From Apostichopus japonicus (Eukaryota; Echinodermata; Holothuroidea; Aspidochirotida; Stichopodidae), in the NCBI RefSeq assembly GCF_037975245.1, contig NC_092573.1, forward strand, positions 22,781,265 through 22,845,264: a stretch of 64,000 nt of DNA, written 5' to 3'. The position numbers and the translations under genes are program-made. Below, in pieces: positions 50,197-60,529 of this stretch. Within the stretch, counting starts at the first letter, position 1; each line of letters opens with the position of its first letter. Below the pieces are notes generated by a model. That model saw only the letters and a list, made by a program, of their open reading frames with translations, was not told the DNA's origin and did not search any database.

Positions 50197-52703
50197 GCAA
50201 TACCCGGAGAGCTTTCAAGTGTGCAATCGTGCACGCTATAGCTATAGCCTATATGCACTCCGCTACGTTTACTGCAATTAAGGTTTGTTAAGAGCTTTTT
50301 CCTTTCTTCTAGAAATTAACAAATTTTGGTCGTATCTCGTACAATTTACTTTGAGATTTGTGATTTGGTATAAATACTTCCTCCAAGAGGTCTATGACTT
50401 GCTAAGCCTAAATTAAGCCTTGGTTTGTCATTGTTTATGGTATCCATATAACCGTATATGATATACCATGGTGCGGTATATATGAGCATGAACGATTAAA
50501 GCCCCCCTGCTGAAATACCTTGTAAAACTGCACTGAAATGACCTCATTAAAATTAGACTCCTAAACAAACACAATCAACATTCCCGATAGGTCATTCTTA
50601 ATTATTACCAATCAAAGCCGAGATGAAACAATTAGAACAGTAGCCACTGATACGAGGCTTTTCTTTTGAACTAAAGCAAGCCTAGAATTCAATTTAAACC
50701 TGTCAATGCTTGCTACGATCAAAATTGCGAAACTTTGGGAGGCAAAACGGCTCGCGGGGGTTGACCTATATAATAATGGACTCGACCACCCATGTCTTTG
50801 GGCGCCAGAGTAGTCAGGTGTGTATCGATCGCACAGGTAAGGGGGTTGGTTTGGTGATTCTTTTTAGTATACTTTATCTGACCTTACATCGATTGACTTC
50901 GATATTGAAGAACTTTTGCCCTCCCTTCATTGACGCCATACTGCAGAAAACAAAATGGCGCCTTAGCAACAAGTGGGTACTCACTGGACAGAAAAAGAGG
51001 TGTAAGTAAGCTTACTCTATGCTGGATGGACATATCCTATGGCAGTATATTGTACGTATCTAAATTATTTAAAAATGGTTTTATGAAGTTTTCGCATTCC
51101 TTTTCTTTTTCCAGTGGTTGTTTTGTAGCGACATTTTGATGTTTTTATTCTTAGTGACCAATTCGAATACTTCATTTTTTTTTACTACTGCTTTTATTAG
51201 TTTTCACTGTGAATGAAATCTAACAGACTGCTAGCAACAATTAAAACATGTCATTTTTAATTGGTTTGAACAGAGAATATACTCTTCTGTTTAGCACACT
51301 GTTATCTATAATGAACATTTGTTTTATATATGGGTATGACATTATAACACTTTTAAAGCACTTGGCAAACAAGGAAAGATATACAAAGCAGGTCGCGAAA
51401 AGTTTGTGTTTATTTTTCTAAAGCTTTATTACATAATTTGGTTAGCGGCAGATATTCATAAAACTTGGCTTAATTAACGGCATCAATATCACTACAAAAC
51501 TGATTAAATTGAAGACCGTATAGTTCCAGCATATAATGTTACAAATTTTTTTGGGCACCTAAAAGTGACAAAGAAGGTCAGGTTGTGAATAATCTTCAGG
51601 GCACATTTTTTTTCTTTTGCAAAAATTGTTGGCTCAGCAAGATTTAAGCAGTCCTTACGTAGCGCCCTCATATCGTAGCGCCCTCATTTTCCATTCAATT
51701 TGGCCGACTATTGTACTTTCATTATGTCAAACGTGACATAGAAGGTTTTTACGATGTTAACAAAATGTTGAAATAGTGTACTCTTTACTGAACGGGAGGC
51801 CAGGATTAGCCTCGTAAATGCTTCCTCCCAATTCATGCAATTGAACGTTAAAAATTAATCGCGGAACATTTTAAGTGTCCCTTACACGTATTGGTATGTT
51901 TATACATTTAATTGTTACACTCGATTTATGGTATAACCACCAATGTTATGACAAGTCTAAACGGTTATCACCCCTCCCACATTATACAGTGACAATCTTA
52001 AAACACATTTTATCACCCAAACCATGAAGGATTTCACCTGGGGGTATCCTGATGGCACCATCTTGACACATGAAATCCCTGCAATGATTCTGTTCGGGGT
52101 TAAGGAAGGGTTACATTTTTATTAATCAAATCTATAGCATAAAATAAAAACGCCATCAAATCGGTCAGTTTTTTTTAATGTCCCGGGACAACAAAGAATT
52201 ATGGGAGACTGTAAGACACTATATATCAGATTGTTTGAATTGTATCTAGGTTTTGGATTTCATCCTGTGTTGCCGTTGTTAATTTTCCTTCCCCATTAAA
52301 TACTATAAGAGTACATGTAACCTCTCTGTAGCGAATTGACTTTATGAAGGGAGTGAAGTTCGAACTGTTTAAGTGCATGTCAAGATTAACAAGACACGGG
52401 ACAAATCAACGATTTAATAAAAGCTATGACGTTAGGTTACAGCTTTGATTCCTTGTTTGGTCTCATTGTTGAGGAGAATAATGTTTCCAAAGGCAGTACT
52501 GTATAGTGAAGTATAGTGAATTGGAAGCCAAAACATTTATATAATTATAGGTATCCCATTCGTGTGACGTATACTTCTTACGTAGACTTATTTATGAGAA
52601 GCGTTACACACACATCATTGCATGCCGCACCCACGATGCAAACATTATACGGTGAATGTAATGCTCCATTTTTGTTTGATTTTCAATTTCACATCAAACA
52701 TCT
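50197..52703. other. Non-coding stretch
   Basis: No gene recognised. A frame at 50710-51009 includes the string AAACAAAATGGCGCC near 50948; a similar string occurs in inverse orientation at about 53308-53325. The frame has no recognisable domain. Confidence 0.5.
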
Positions 52704-52791
52704 CATCCGGTTTGTCCAGTTCATCCGGTTCGTCCGGTCCTCATCCGGTTATCAATCGGTTCATCCAGTTCACTTCATCCAACTCATTCAC
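52704..52791 (+). repeat. Degenerate (CATCCGGTT)n short repeat
   Basis: Units of CATCCGGTT, CGTCCGGTC, CATCCAGTT and similar alternate through about 85 bp, just before the SINE at 52.83 kb. Reading frames through it are incidental. Confidence 0.75.
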
Positions 52792-52828
52792 TTTAAATTG
52801 GTTTTTAATGCTATACGTGCAGAATTTG

Positions 52829-53105
52829 AGAGCGTGGTGGCCAATTGGCTAAGGCGTCGGACTCGTGATCCAAGGATTGCTGGTTCGATTCTTGCCTAGT
52901 CCATTAAGTTGTGTCCTTGGGCAAGATGCTTTATCTCCATTGTCTCTCTCCACCCAGGGGTTAAATGAGTACCTGTGAGGTAACTTTTCATTAAGTACAG
53001 TATTAAACTGCAGCCGTCTAGAGGGATTGTCTCTGGGACAGGTTATCATTGACCAGGGATAGCGTATAATGTAGTATATAATATAGCGTCTGTAAAGCGG
53101 TTTTA
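52829..53105 (+). mobile_element. tRNA-derived SINE (family B)
   Basis: The head carries an A-box-like TGGCCAATTGG followed by CTAAGGCGTCGGACTCGTGA, and a B-box-like GGTTCGATTC near 52881. This layout resembles a tRNA of the Ser type (GGCCGAGTGGTTAAGGCGT in typical animal genes), but the acceptor stem is not intact. The body has GTGTCCTTGGGCAAGATGC and CTCCACCCAGGGGTTAAAT, strings I recognise from SINE cores widespread in invertebrate animals. It ends near TAGCGTCTGTAAAGCGG. The exact 3' end is uncertain. RNA polymerase III transcription would be expected from an intact copy. Confidence 0.82.
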
Positions 53106-53389
53106 GCTGCATGCCCTTAACACTTCATTGACATTTAATATAGTAAAATGAATTTGATGTTCACTTTGAATTGTTTTGACGCATTTCACTAATTCCATGA
53201 TTATGTAAACACTAAAAACATTCCTCCCTGTGGTCCTATTTAATGTATTATCATCCATTGTCCAAGATTGAAGGTGGTATGTTTTCAGAATACATTCAGC
53301 ATAACATTGTTGGCGCCATTTTGTTTTGTTGCACGATGTCGGATTGGGACCTGTATACGACAAGAGACTTTACTACATTCTAACTTCTG
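53106..53389. other. Non-coding stretch
   Basis: No gene recognised between the SINE and the C-rich duplication. Confidence 0.45.
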
Positions 53390-53690
53390 GCAATTAGTCC
53401 CCCAACAAAAAATAATATTGAACCATCTACCAAAATCCATCTACCTACCCCGCCCTCCCCCTCCCCCCCCCCCACCCCCGCCCTACCAAATGCCATTTTC
53501 TCTCCCTTTTCCCGCCTCTAAATTATAAAAGCCAAGGAAATATCAAGCATTCTTATTGAATATTGATAACATTAAGTCCTCCCACCAAAAATAATACTTA
53601 ATCATCCACAATACCCCTCCGCTGCCCCCCCCCCCACAATGTGACCCCACCCCCCCCCCCCCCCCCGCACACTCCATAACCTTCAATCCG
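53390..53690 (+). repeat. Diverged duplication ending in polycytosine runs
   Basis: Two related segments, about 53390-53500 and 53571-53690, each carry an AGTCC-CC-AC(A)AAAATAATA string, then ATCATCCA/ACCATCTACC and CATC words, then a C-rich run (the second includes C17 at 53650-53666). The segments are separated by about 70 bp of unrelated sequence. Frames reading Pro or Gly runs here are artefacts. Confidence 0.65.
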
Positions 53691-54599
53691 AAATTGAAAG
53701 GTTTAACTAATCTGTGGGTGGATGTCCTCAAAACCCACTCATAGGCACCCAGTCTGTAACTTTAACTTTTCGCGGTGCTTGCTGTGGGAGCTGACATAGC
53801 TTCTTATGTGTTTTTAGACAGCAACACGTAGGGGCAATTAAAAAGGAACGGTTGGGTGTGTAATATATTCAATTGGTTTTCTTTACGTCGGTTTCGTAAC
53901 TATCGCCATTAAACCGTTCCGTGTTGGTTTTATGTACTGCCGGTAATAAACACACAATCGCAAACCATCAATATTTTTTCCCATGAAACTTTTGAAAACA
54001 AACATAGTATACACTAAAAATCGGATTTGGAATTGTCTTTTATATAAAGAATGCCTACAAAATAGAATACCAACAGTTAAAACAGCCTTGTTGATTCAAA
54101 CAGTGTCCGTAAACGGGTATCACAAGTCATAAAAAAAAAAGTTGAAAAAGATGCCGCAGTATAGCCCAGGTATGAAATTTTTTGACGACTATACCGGTGA
54201 TCATCCCACCCAGCTTTAACGCTTGGCTTGTGGTTTTTAAAATAAGGGGGAGGTATAACGTTTACCGAAAGGCTGCATGCATACAGATGCGGTAATCGAT
54301 TTGATTCTATATCTACATGTCGTAAAACTATTAATTATATCAATTAATACCTTAAGACCTGTCAAAAGTACATATTTGAAGAATTGTATACAATCACTGG
54401 TTAAAATATAGATAATAAATACCCAATTTTAAATTCCATTTTCCAACAAACATTTGTCATAGCAATTTCAGATCAACAAGCACTGATATCTATACAACTA
54501 ATGTGTAGAACCAGTGACAAGTTTAAAACAACCTTTGACAGCCTTATAAGGCTATAAAATATTTCAAAAATGAATTAAAAAACAAATCAACATTTCAAA
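53691..54599. other. Non-coding stretch
   Basis: No gene recognised; AT-rich with scattered stops. Confidence 0.5.
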
Positions 54600-54800
54600 G
54601 TTGGGACAATTTTCTAATGCTTCAATACCTCTCTAAGCTGTCGTCCCATACCATGCTTCAGAGCACTCGTATTGACAGTATGAACAGTTCCTAACCTTTA
54701 TCCGATATAAACATGATATTCATACTGCCCATACTGATACTACGAGTGCTCTGAAGCAGGACATAGCCAGTACAGTATAGAAAAAAATGACCCAACTGGG
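54600..54800 (-). mobile_element. Foldback MITE (family F1, copy 3)
   Basis: Opens GTTGGGACAATTTTCTAATG and closes ATGACCCAACTGGG. Its interior corresponds to copy 1 read in reverse complement. Inside, CAGAGCACTCGTATTGACAG on the left and its near complement TACGAGTGCTCTGAAG on the right show the foldback structure clearly. About 200 bp, no coding capacity. Confidence 0.87.
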
Positions 54801-54812
54801 TTAAGCTCTCAG

Positions 54813-55013
54813 CCAGTACATTTTCCTAGTGCTAATACCACTCTGTACTGTTATCCCATATTATGCTCTCAAAGCACTGGTATTGTCAGTACAAACAGTT
54901 CCTAACATTGATCTGATAGAAATATGATATTCATACTGCTCGTACTGACAATACGAGTGCTCTGAAAGCGGGACATAACACTGCTACATTGTAGAAAAAA
55001 TTGTCCCAACTGG
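54813..55013 (-). mobile_element. Foldback MITE (family F1, copy 4)
   Basis: Lies about 12 bp after copy 3, in the same orientation. The left end, CCAGTACATTTTCCTAGTGC, is a terminal repeat with a short internal deletion; the right end AATTGTCCCAACTGG is intact. The interior holds AAAGCACTGGTATTGTCAGT and GACAATACGAGTGCTCTGA. The pair of adjacent copies may reflect insertion next to or into an existing copy, or a local duplication. Confidence 0.87.
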
Positions 55014-55316
55014 GTGGAACCTCTATATGAAAATATGAATATTCAATAGCAGTATTTTCAACAGAAATTCAATATCAATGTCAGATTAACATGTACTTCA
55101 GGACTCCTACAACAAAATGTGTATACTATCGGTGAAGGTTTTCAAACTTTGTAAAGTGTAACGTGGCCAGTGATACATGAAGGCCTTATTTTACAAATAT
55201 TCACACATTGCAACATAAATACGACTGAAAACTCTTGAATATTTGATTCAGGCATTTTGACAGCAAACAATTCATTTCAAATCTTTCAATGTGCAATGAG
55301 AGTATATGAAACATTG
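55014..55316. other. Non-coding stretch
   Basis: AT-rich spacer between the MITE pair and the triplet array. Nothing recognised. Confidence 0.5.
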
Positions 55317-55765
<449 letters not shown>

Positions 55766-56308
55766 TAAGGTATAATTTCATTATGTTTGTCAACAATTAT
55801 TAATCAACAACAATTATTATTTTTATTTGCTCATAAAGAAGACATTTGAAGTCAAATGAATAAGCGAATAGTTTTCAAAAGGGGGGGGGGCAACAAATTA
55901 AATACAAATTAATTTCACGTCATTTGTAACGGAAATGAATATGTATAGTCAAGTTTTGTAAAATATTAAATACAACATTATTTTCTACTGCTAAATTTTG
56001 TCTATATATGACTACACAACCCCCGCCCCCCCAACCGCCCCCCGCCCCAATCCCACCCGCATGTGTTACCAGCTCTGTGACAGATTGGAGTTATATGCAG
56101 ATCCATTATCAACCCGCCAAATTATTTTGTAGAAAATATTATTTCATGACGTAAATCATAAATAGCAATTATTTATGTAACTAAAATGAGGTGTGGTGAG
56201 GTCGAGTGAGATGGGGTGGGGTGAAATGTCGTAGTGATGAGAGGGAGAAGGGGGACGTGGAAGGGGGGAGGACAATTATTTGGAAAGATTCAAATCGAAT
56301 TATAAAGG
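55766..56308. other. Non-coding stretch with G/C runs
   Basis: Contains a G10 run near 55881-55890 and C-rich runs at about 56020-56060, plus a GGTGWGGTSGAG-type purine-rich patch at 56190-56265. No gene recognised. Confidence 0.5.
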
Positions 56309-56348
56309 GTTGTCAAAGTGACAACAAAGTTGTCAAAGTGACAACAAA
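56309..56348 (+). repeat. 20-bp tandem duplication of a hairpin
   Basis: GTTGTCAAAGTGACAACAAA occurs twice, head to tail and identical. Each copy contains GTTGTC-AAAGT-GACAAC, a 6-bp stem with a 5-nt loop. Confidence 0.95.
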
Positions 56349-56792
56349 GTCTGAACAAAATTGCTGGCGCCCTTGCTTATCACATCGGCACCAAGCGATT
56401 CCACTTTACCTATAGTGATCTTTTTCATCTGTAACATCTCAAACAGGTACGAATGTCATAGTGACTTATTTGATCAAGATTTACAATGTTTTGTCAAGGT
56501 GGTCGGGGTTTTCAAGGTGTGAAATATCATAAACTACCTATCGTAAAGTATATGCCGTATTGTTTGGGTAATATTTCCGCACAATTTGTTTACGTAGGCA
56601 AGCTTTTTCCCTTGGAAAATCTTTATTTTCAGGCCAACGCCAAAATAAATCAAGGAACGCGTAACTTTCTCCCGTGCCTAGTTTATAGTCACAGAAAGTG
56701 TTCATAAAGATAACTTAGTTATGGGAACGCAATCATGGCTGTTGTGGTAGTTAACATGTTATATCTCATACTTCACTGAACTTATATCGATA
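56349..56792. other. Non-coding stretch
   Basis: A 73-codon plus frame (56486-56707) is not AT-biased in composition but has no recognisable domain or nearby splice support. No gene supported. Confidence 0.4.
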
Positions 56793-57197
56793 TTATATCA
56801 TACCTATATATACATGTGCGTAAGTAAGCAGTTTAAAATTTGGTAATGGGGTTAATGGCCCGGCCACCTCATAGCGATTGTCATCGAGTAAAATATGTGC
56901 CCTTTTTACATCTAAACTTACAAGTTTTAAATGTGATGTTCCAGCGGCAAACAAAATAATCTGATCTTCAACAGAAACTAAATATTCCATAATATTATTT
57001 GACAGGCTCAGTCTCAGTCTCTTGTCCATAACTCGAGATATGGTTGTTTTGAATGTAACCTCTTTTGATTGGCTAACGTCTCCCTTATTCGAGAATTGGA
57101 ACACTGCTAATGGGAAACTGTGATAGTTTTGCTTACCTTTTAATAATTTTCTTGTCGGTTTTATTTCTGAAATGTGATCAAATTGGACAGTTTTTGC
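56793..57197 (-). CDS. Candidate exon or gene fragment, unknown function
   Basis: A stop-free minus-strand frame of about 134 codons, unusually long for non-repeat sequence here and more protein-like in composition than its neighbours. Segments include KTTISRVMDKRLRLSLSNN and EDQIILFAAGTSHLKLVSLD. The second has a hydrophobic strand followed by Leu-x-Leu-Val-Ser-Leu-Asp, vaguely like a blade of a YWTD-type beta-propeller, but that is a shape resemblance and I do not claim homology. There is no ATG at the start; an acceptor-like CACATTTCAG ends at about 57167 on this strand, and a donor-like CTTGTAAGT lies within the frame near the LKLVSLD segment. It could be an internal exon, a decayed gene fragment or chance. 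Confidence 0.25.
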   Translation of the reverse strand, partial: AKTVQFDHISEIKPTRKLLKGKQNYHSFPLAVFQFSNKGDVSQSKEVTFKTTISRVMDKRLRLSLSNNIMEYLVSVEDQIILFAAGTSHLKLVSLDVKRAHILLDDNRYEVAGPLTPLPNFKLLTYAHVYIGMI

Positions 57198-58049
57198 TTA
57201 GCTATCAATGTTTCCTTCTTTAACAATTTTATAAATATTCCAAAATGTAACTCTGTTGGGTAGAAATGTTATTTTACTCTGTGGATAAATGATTTAAATA
57301 TCATAATGAAATCATGTTTTCAACTCGATGTCAAAGATGGCATTATTCACCCTAGCTATGCTGTCACTGCATTCATAATATATCACCAAAAGCGAGCTTC
57401 ATATAGGTGCAGTTCACAGGCAAACGTAGGGGGATAGGGGACGTCTACCCCTTCCCCTTAGAAACACACACACGGTGAACCATTTTTTTTTATTAATTAA
57501 ACTTTTAAAAAATTGAATTTTTGCATGAAATTCAAAATTGTAACAAAATCGTTATGTCACATAACCAGCGGCGAACATTCTCTGTTTTTCAAGAGGGAGT
57601 TTGATGGACTTCGAGACCGACTAGATCTTTTGAAACCGACTGCAGCGATCAGAGTGGGTAGGGGCAACCCCCCCCCCACCCATCTTGCCGCCAATGGATT
57701 TGACTTATATCACTGATCTACCGTACGTATTTATTGTGGAAGTGTCAACAATTTTGAAGTCTGTTCACGAACTCGGCGGCGTGTGCGTGCTTATCTTGTG
57801 CCTTAGTTACAATCTACATAGCAACGAATAGTTTTCCTTTTTATGATGCACCATACTAATATTGAATAAATAGACTATTCTGTCTACCACCGGCGTGTGT
57901 AAACATCATGAATTATACAAACATATGTAAATAAACAAATAAATGTATAAATACAATTCATTGCAAACATTAGTATATGATCCCAACAGCATGCTAAGGT
58001 AGGCCGTTTTTTGGCGGTTTCGAAAAGAATTAAAAATGAGGTGCTTGAA
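57198..58049. other. Non-coding stretch
   Basis: Has a C-rich patch near 57669-57682. No gene recognised. Confidence 0.45.
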
Positions 58050-58225
58050 ATCTATATATCTATAGATTGATCGTTGCTGTATATAGACCTATCTTTAGTT
58101 TGATCGTTCCTGCATTTATCTATATATTAATTGTTCTTGAATATATCTATAGTTTGATAATTCCTGCGTTTATCTACAGATTCATTGTTGTTGCATATAT
58201 ATAGTTTCATTGTTCCGGCATATAC
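58050..58225 (+). repeat. About 33-bp degenerate tandem repeat
   Basis: Five to six units alternate a TATATCTATAG-like segment with TTTGATCGTTCCTGC or a diverged version of it. It runs into the TA tract that follows. Confidence 0.8.
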
Positions 58226-58232
58226 CTATATT

Positions 58233-58281
<49 letters not shown>

Positions 58282-58290
58282 TATATATAT
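58226..58290. repeat. (TA)n tract
   Basis: TA dinucleotides with a few TTTA and CTTA interruptions. Apparent frames through it are Tyr/Ile runs and incidental. Confidence 0.9.
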
Positions 58291-58663
58291 CTTTAGCCAT
58301 GTGTGAACAACACATTTATATACAACGCTTACTTTGCTGCCTATATCCACTGATCATGTACAAGCAGTAATATTCCTCACAGTACGAGTCCCAAAGTGTT
58401 TTTGTGTCGTCAAGGCCCAGAGATGAGACGGAAATAATATTTTAAGTTCAGTTAATCAGCATGATACGTGCGAAAAAAACTCCACACAAGACAAACACGA
58501 AACAAACCCAAATTTTGAGGTCTAAGGTAAACGGGGGGAAAGAAATCGCTTACAGGTTCCCAACACCGTCATCTCATCACGTACTTCCAGCACCTCCGTC
58601 TACGTCATCAAGGTTTTTACATATGGAGTGTATCTAAGCACTTCTCTTGCAATTTCTAAAACC
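58291..58663. other. Non-coding stretch
   Basis: No gene recognised. Confidence 0.5.
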
Positions 58664-59110
58664 GAGGGGTTCCAATCTTTTTCTCCGCGGTCCCCCAAAC
58701 CGACACATATTAGATTTTGATTTGCCAATTTGTCAGCGTGTTTATTTTATAAAATTTGTTTGCAAGAGTTAGTCCCCGAGTTGACTCGGTTCAGTACGGG
58801 CGAGACCGCACCTGACACACAGCGGGAGCTTCAGACCACCCCGGATAATCAAATATGATATGATATTTCACTGTTCTTCTCCTGACCCGACCGGGGGAAG
58901 AAAATTGGCGGAAAGTTTCCGTCAAAAGAACTCCCTCGTATCCCCACCAGGAGCTCTAGAGCCTGCTAAATTATGATATCTTGTGCAAACAAACAAGGCC
59001 AAGCGCCGGGCTGTTGACTCTTCTATTCTCTGGCTCAATTTCTAAACTTAACAGTTACCAAATCTTCGATCAAGTGACCCCTTAGGGTCGCGCAGTAGGC
59101 AGTCGCAACG
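58664..59110 (+). other. GC-richer block with a hAT-like left edge
   Basis: The block opens with GAGGGGTTCCAATCTTTTTC and CCGCGGTCCCCC, which resembles the left end of many hAT transposons and their non-autonomous derivatives (a GGTTCCCAACC-type start followed by a CCGCGG patch). No matching inverted end was found within the next 500 bp, and no transposase remnant is visible. It is clearly richer in GC than its surroundings. A decayed element is the likeliest reading, but the evidence is thin. Confidence 0.3.
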
Positions 59111-60239
59111 TTAGAGAGGAATTTCTAGGTGAAAACAGAAGTGCGCCATCATTTCATTTTCACTTTTTGTAACAATGTTATATAGGTTGTATTGTTTGTT
59201 TCCTTTACCTGAACTGTTTCAGGTGCGGCCTTCACATAACCGAAGGGTTAAATATGTTCACAGTATATACAGGTTAGGATATATAAATGCATTTATTATT
59301 TATGATCGCATTTTGTATTTGTACAAGTATTTCGTATAGCTATCGAATCTGAGACTAAGAGATTGTTATCACTTAAACAAATATATATGTAAAGAGCGGT
59401 GTAATATTTTGTTATCGTCAAACTATGGAGACGTGGTAATTTTAAATTAACATGTGTTAGTAGCTATAGACATTTTGACACTAAGATTACCGTGGTGCAG
59501 TTACTGTACTTTTCTCGTGAACAAATTGTATCGACCGCACTAACCATAAATATAGTCACGAACAATTGGTCACAGTCCTGATAAAAGAGGAGTTGGCGGT
59601 TGAGTGTGCGTCTTAGAATTTCCCTTTACATTTGTCTCACATGTCAATGAAATATATGACAGTATTTTTCAAAATATGTATGTTTAAAAATAAAATTATC
59701 AGAGATTTTGTGTTTCTATTTTAGTACTCGGCTTCCTTATTTTGCTTGCTGGCATATTTTGACTCTACAATACAACTATACACAACGTACAATTTTCTAA
59801 CGTTAAGTTGAATTTAAAAAAAATGTTATATAAACGGTACCAATACACAGACAGCATTGCATAGCAAATCGTTTTCGTCTGGAACTAAACTGAAAATGAT
59901 GAAAACGCGTATATTCTCATTCTGTTTGATGTATTTCTGACCTAATCCGGAGGGTCAATCGCTTTATATAAAGATGTACACACACACACATGTTTGTATG
60001 ACATTCCAACCGAGGACCCCATTGTATTTTCCATTGTTCAAATCCACGTACCCTAATCTTAACAATACCCCATACAATAGAATTCTTCCGAGGACGTGGT
60101 GATTCTTTAGAAATCACAACCGAGGACCTGGAATTCTTTTGTTCAAGTCCTCGGTCAGATAGAAAAACAAACGCACACACACACATACACACGCACTCAT
60201 CCATATAGCAATTATGTATACCTTTACCCGATACACAGT
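59111..60239. other. Non-coding stretch with CA runs and a repeated CCGAGGAC motif
   Basis: CA runs lie at about 59978-59989 and 60171-60194. Between them the string CCGAGGAC occurs three times (about 60011, 60091, 60121) and its complement GTCCTCGG once (about 60149), giving small potential hairpins. No gene recognised. Confidence 0.55.
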
Positions 60240-60529
60240 CACAGAGAACTCAGTAACTACTGTAAATCTTAAAGTTGTGTACCAAAGTAAAAACTGGACC
60301 GTGCTATAAATCGGTAGCATGTGCTATTATAATTACAGTGGGAACTGAGGATATGTGTAATTCCAACAAATCGAGTTGTTGGGATTTGTTGGGATTACAC
60401 ATATCCTCAGTTGTTACTGTAATCCTAATAGTACATCATTGCTACCGATGTATCAGATTTGTCAGCACGATCCAGTTTTTACTGTGGTACAAAACTTTGA
60501 GATTTACAGTAGTTACTGTAATCTCTGTG
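60240..60529. mobile_element. Foldback element F2 (about 290 bp, two long inverted arms)
   Basis: The left arm (60240-60372) opens CACAGAGA and the right arm (60383-60529) closes with its complement TCTCTGTG. Matching blocks, read on the same strand after reversing the right arm, include GTAACTACTGTAAATCT, GTAAAAACTGGA, ATCGGTAGCA, AACTGAGGATATGTGTAAT and CCAACAAATC. Only about 10 bp separate the arms. Small indels occur around the ATCGGTAGCA block. It encodes nothing and could fold into one long hairpin. No relation to family F1 was seen, and no clear target-site duplication was found. It could be a foldback transposon or a locally formed inverted duplication. Confidence 0.85.

Noticed and set aside
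52829-52895. Functional tRNA-Ser gene
   Set aside because: The acceptor stem is not intact and the B box is followed by a SINE core rather than a terminator run.
50948-53325. AAAATGGCGCC-type strings in inverse orientation at both ends of a 2.4-kb interval, as transposon ends or promoter sites
   Set aside because: The match is only about 15 bp and nothing else pairs beside it.
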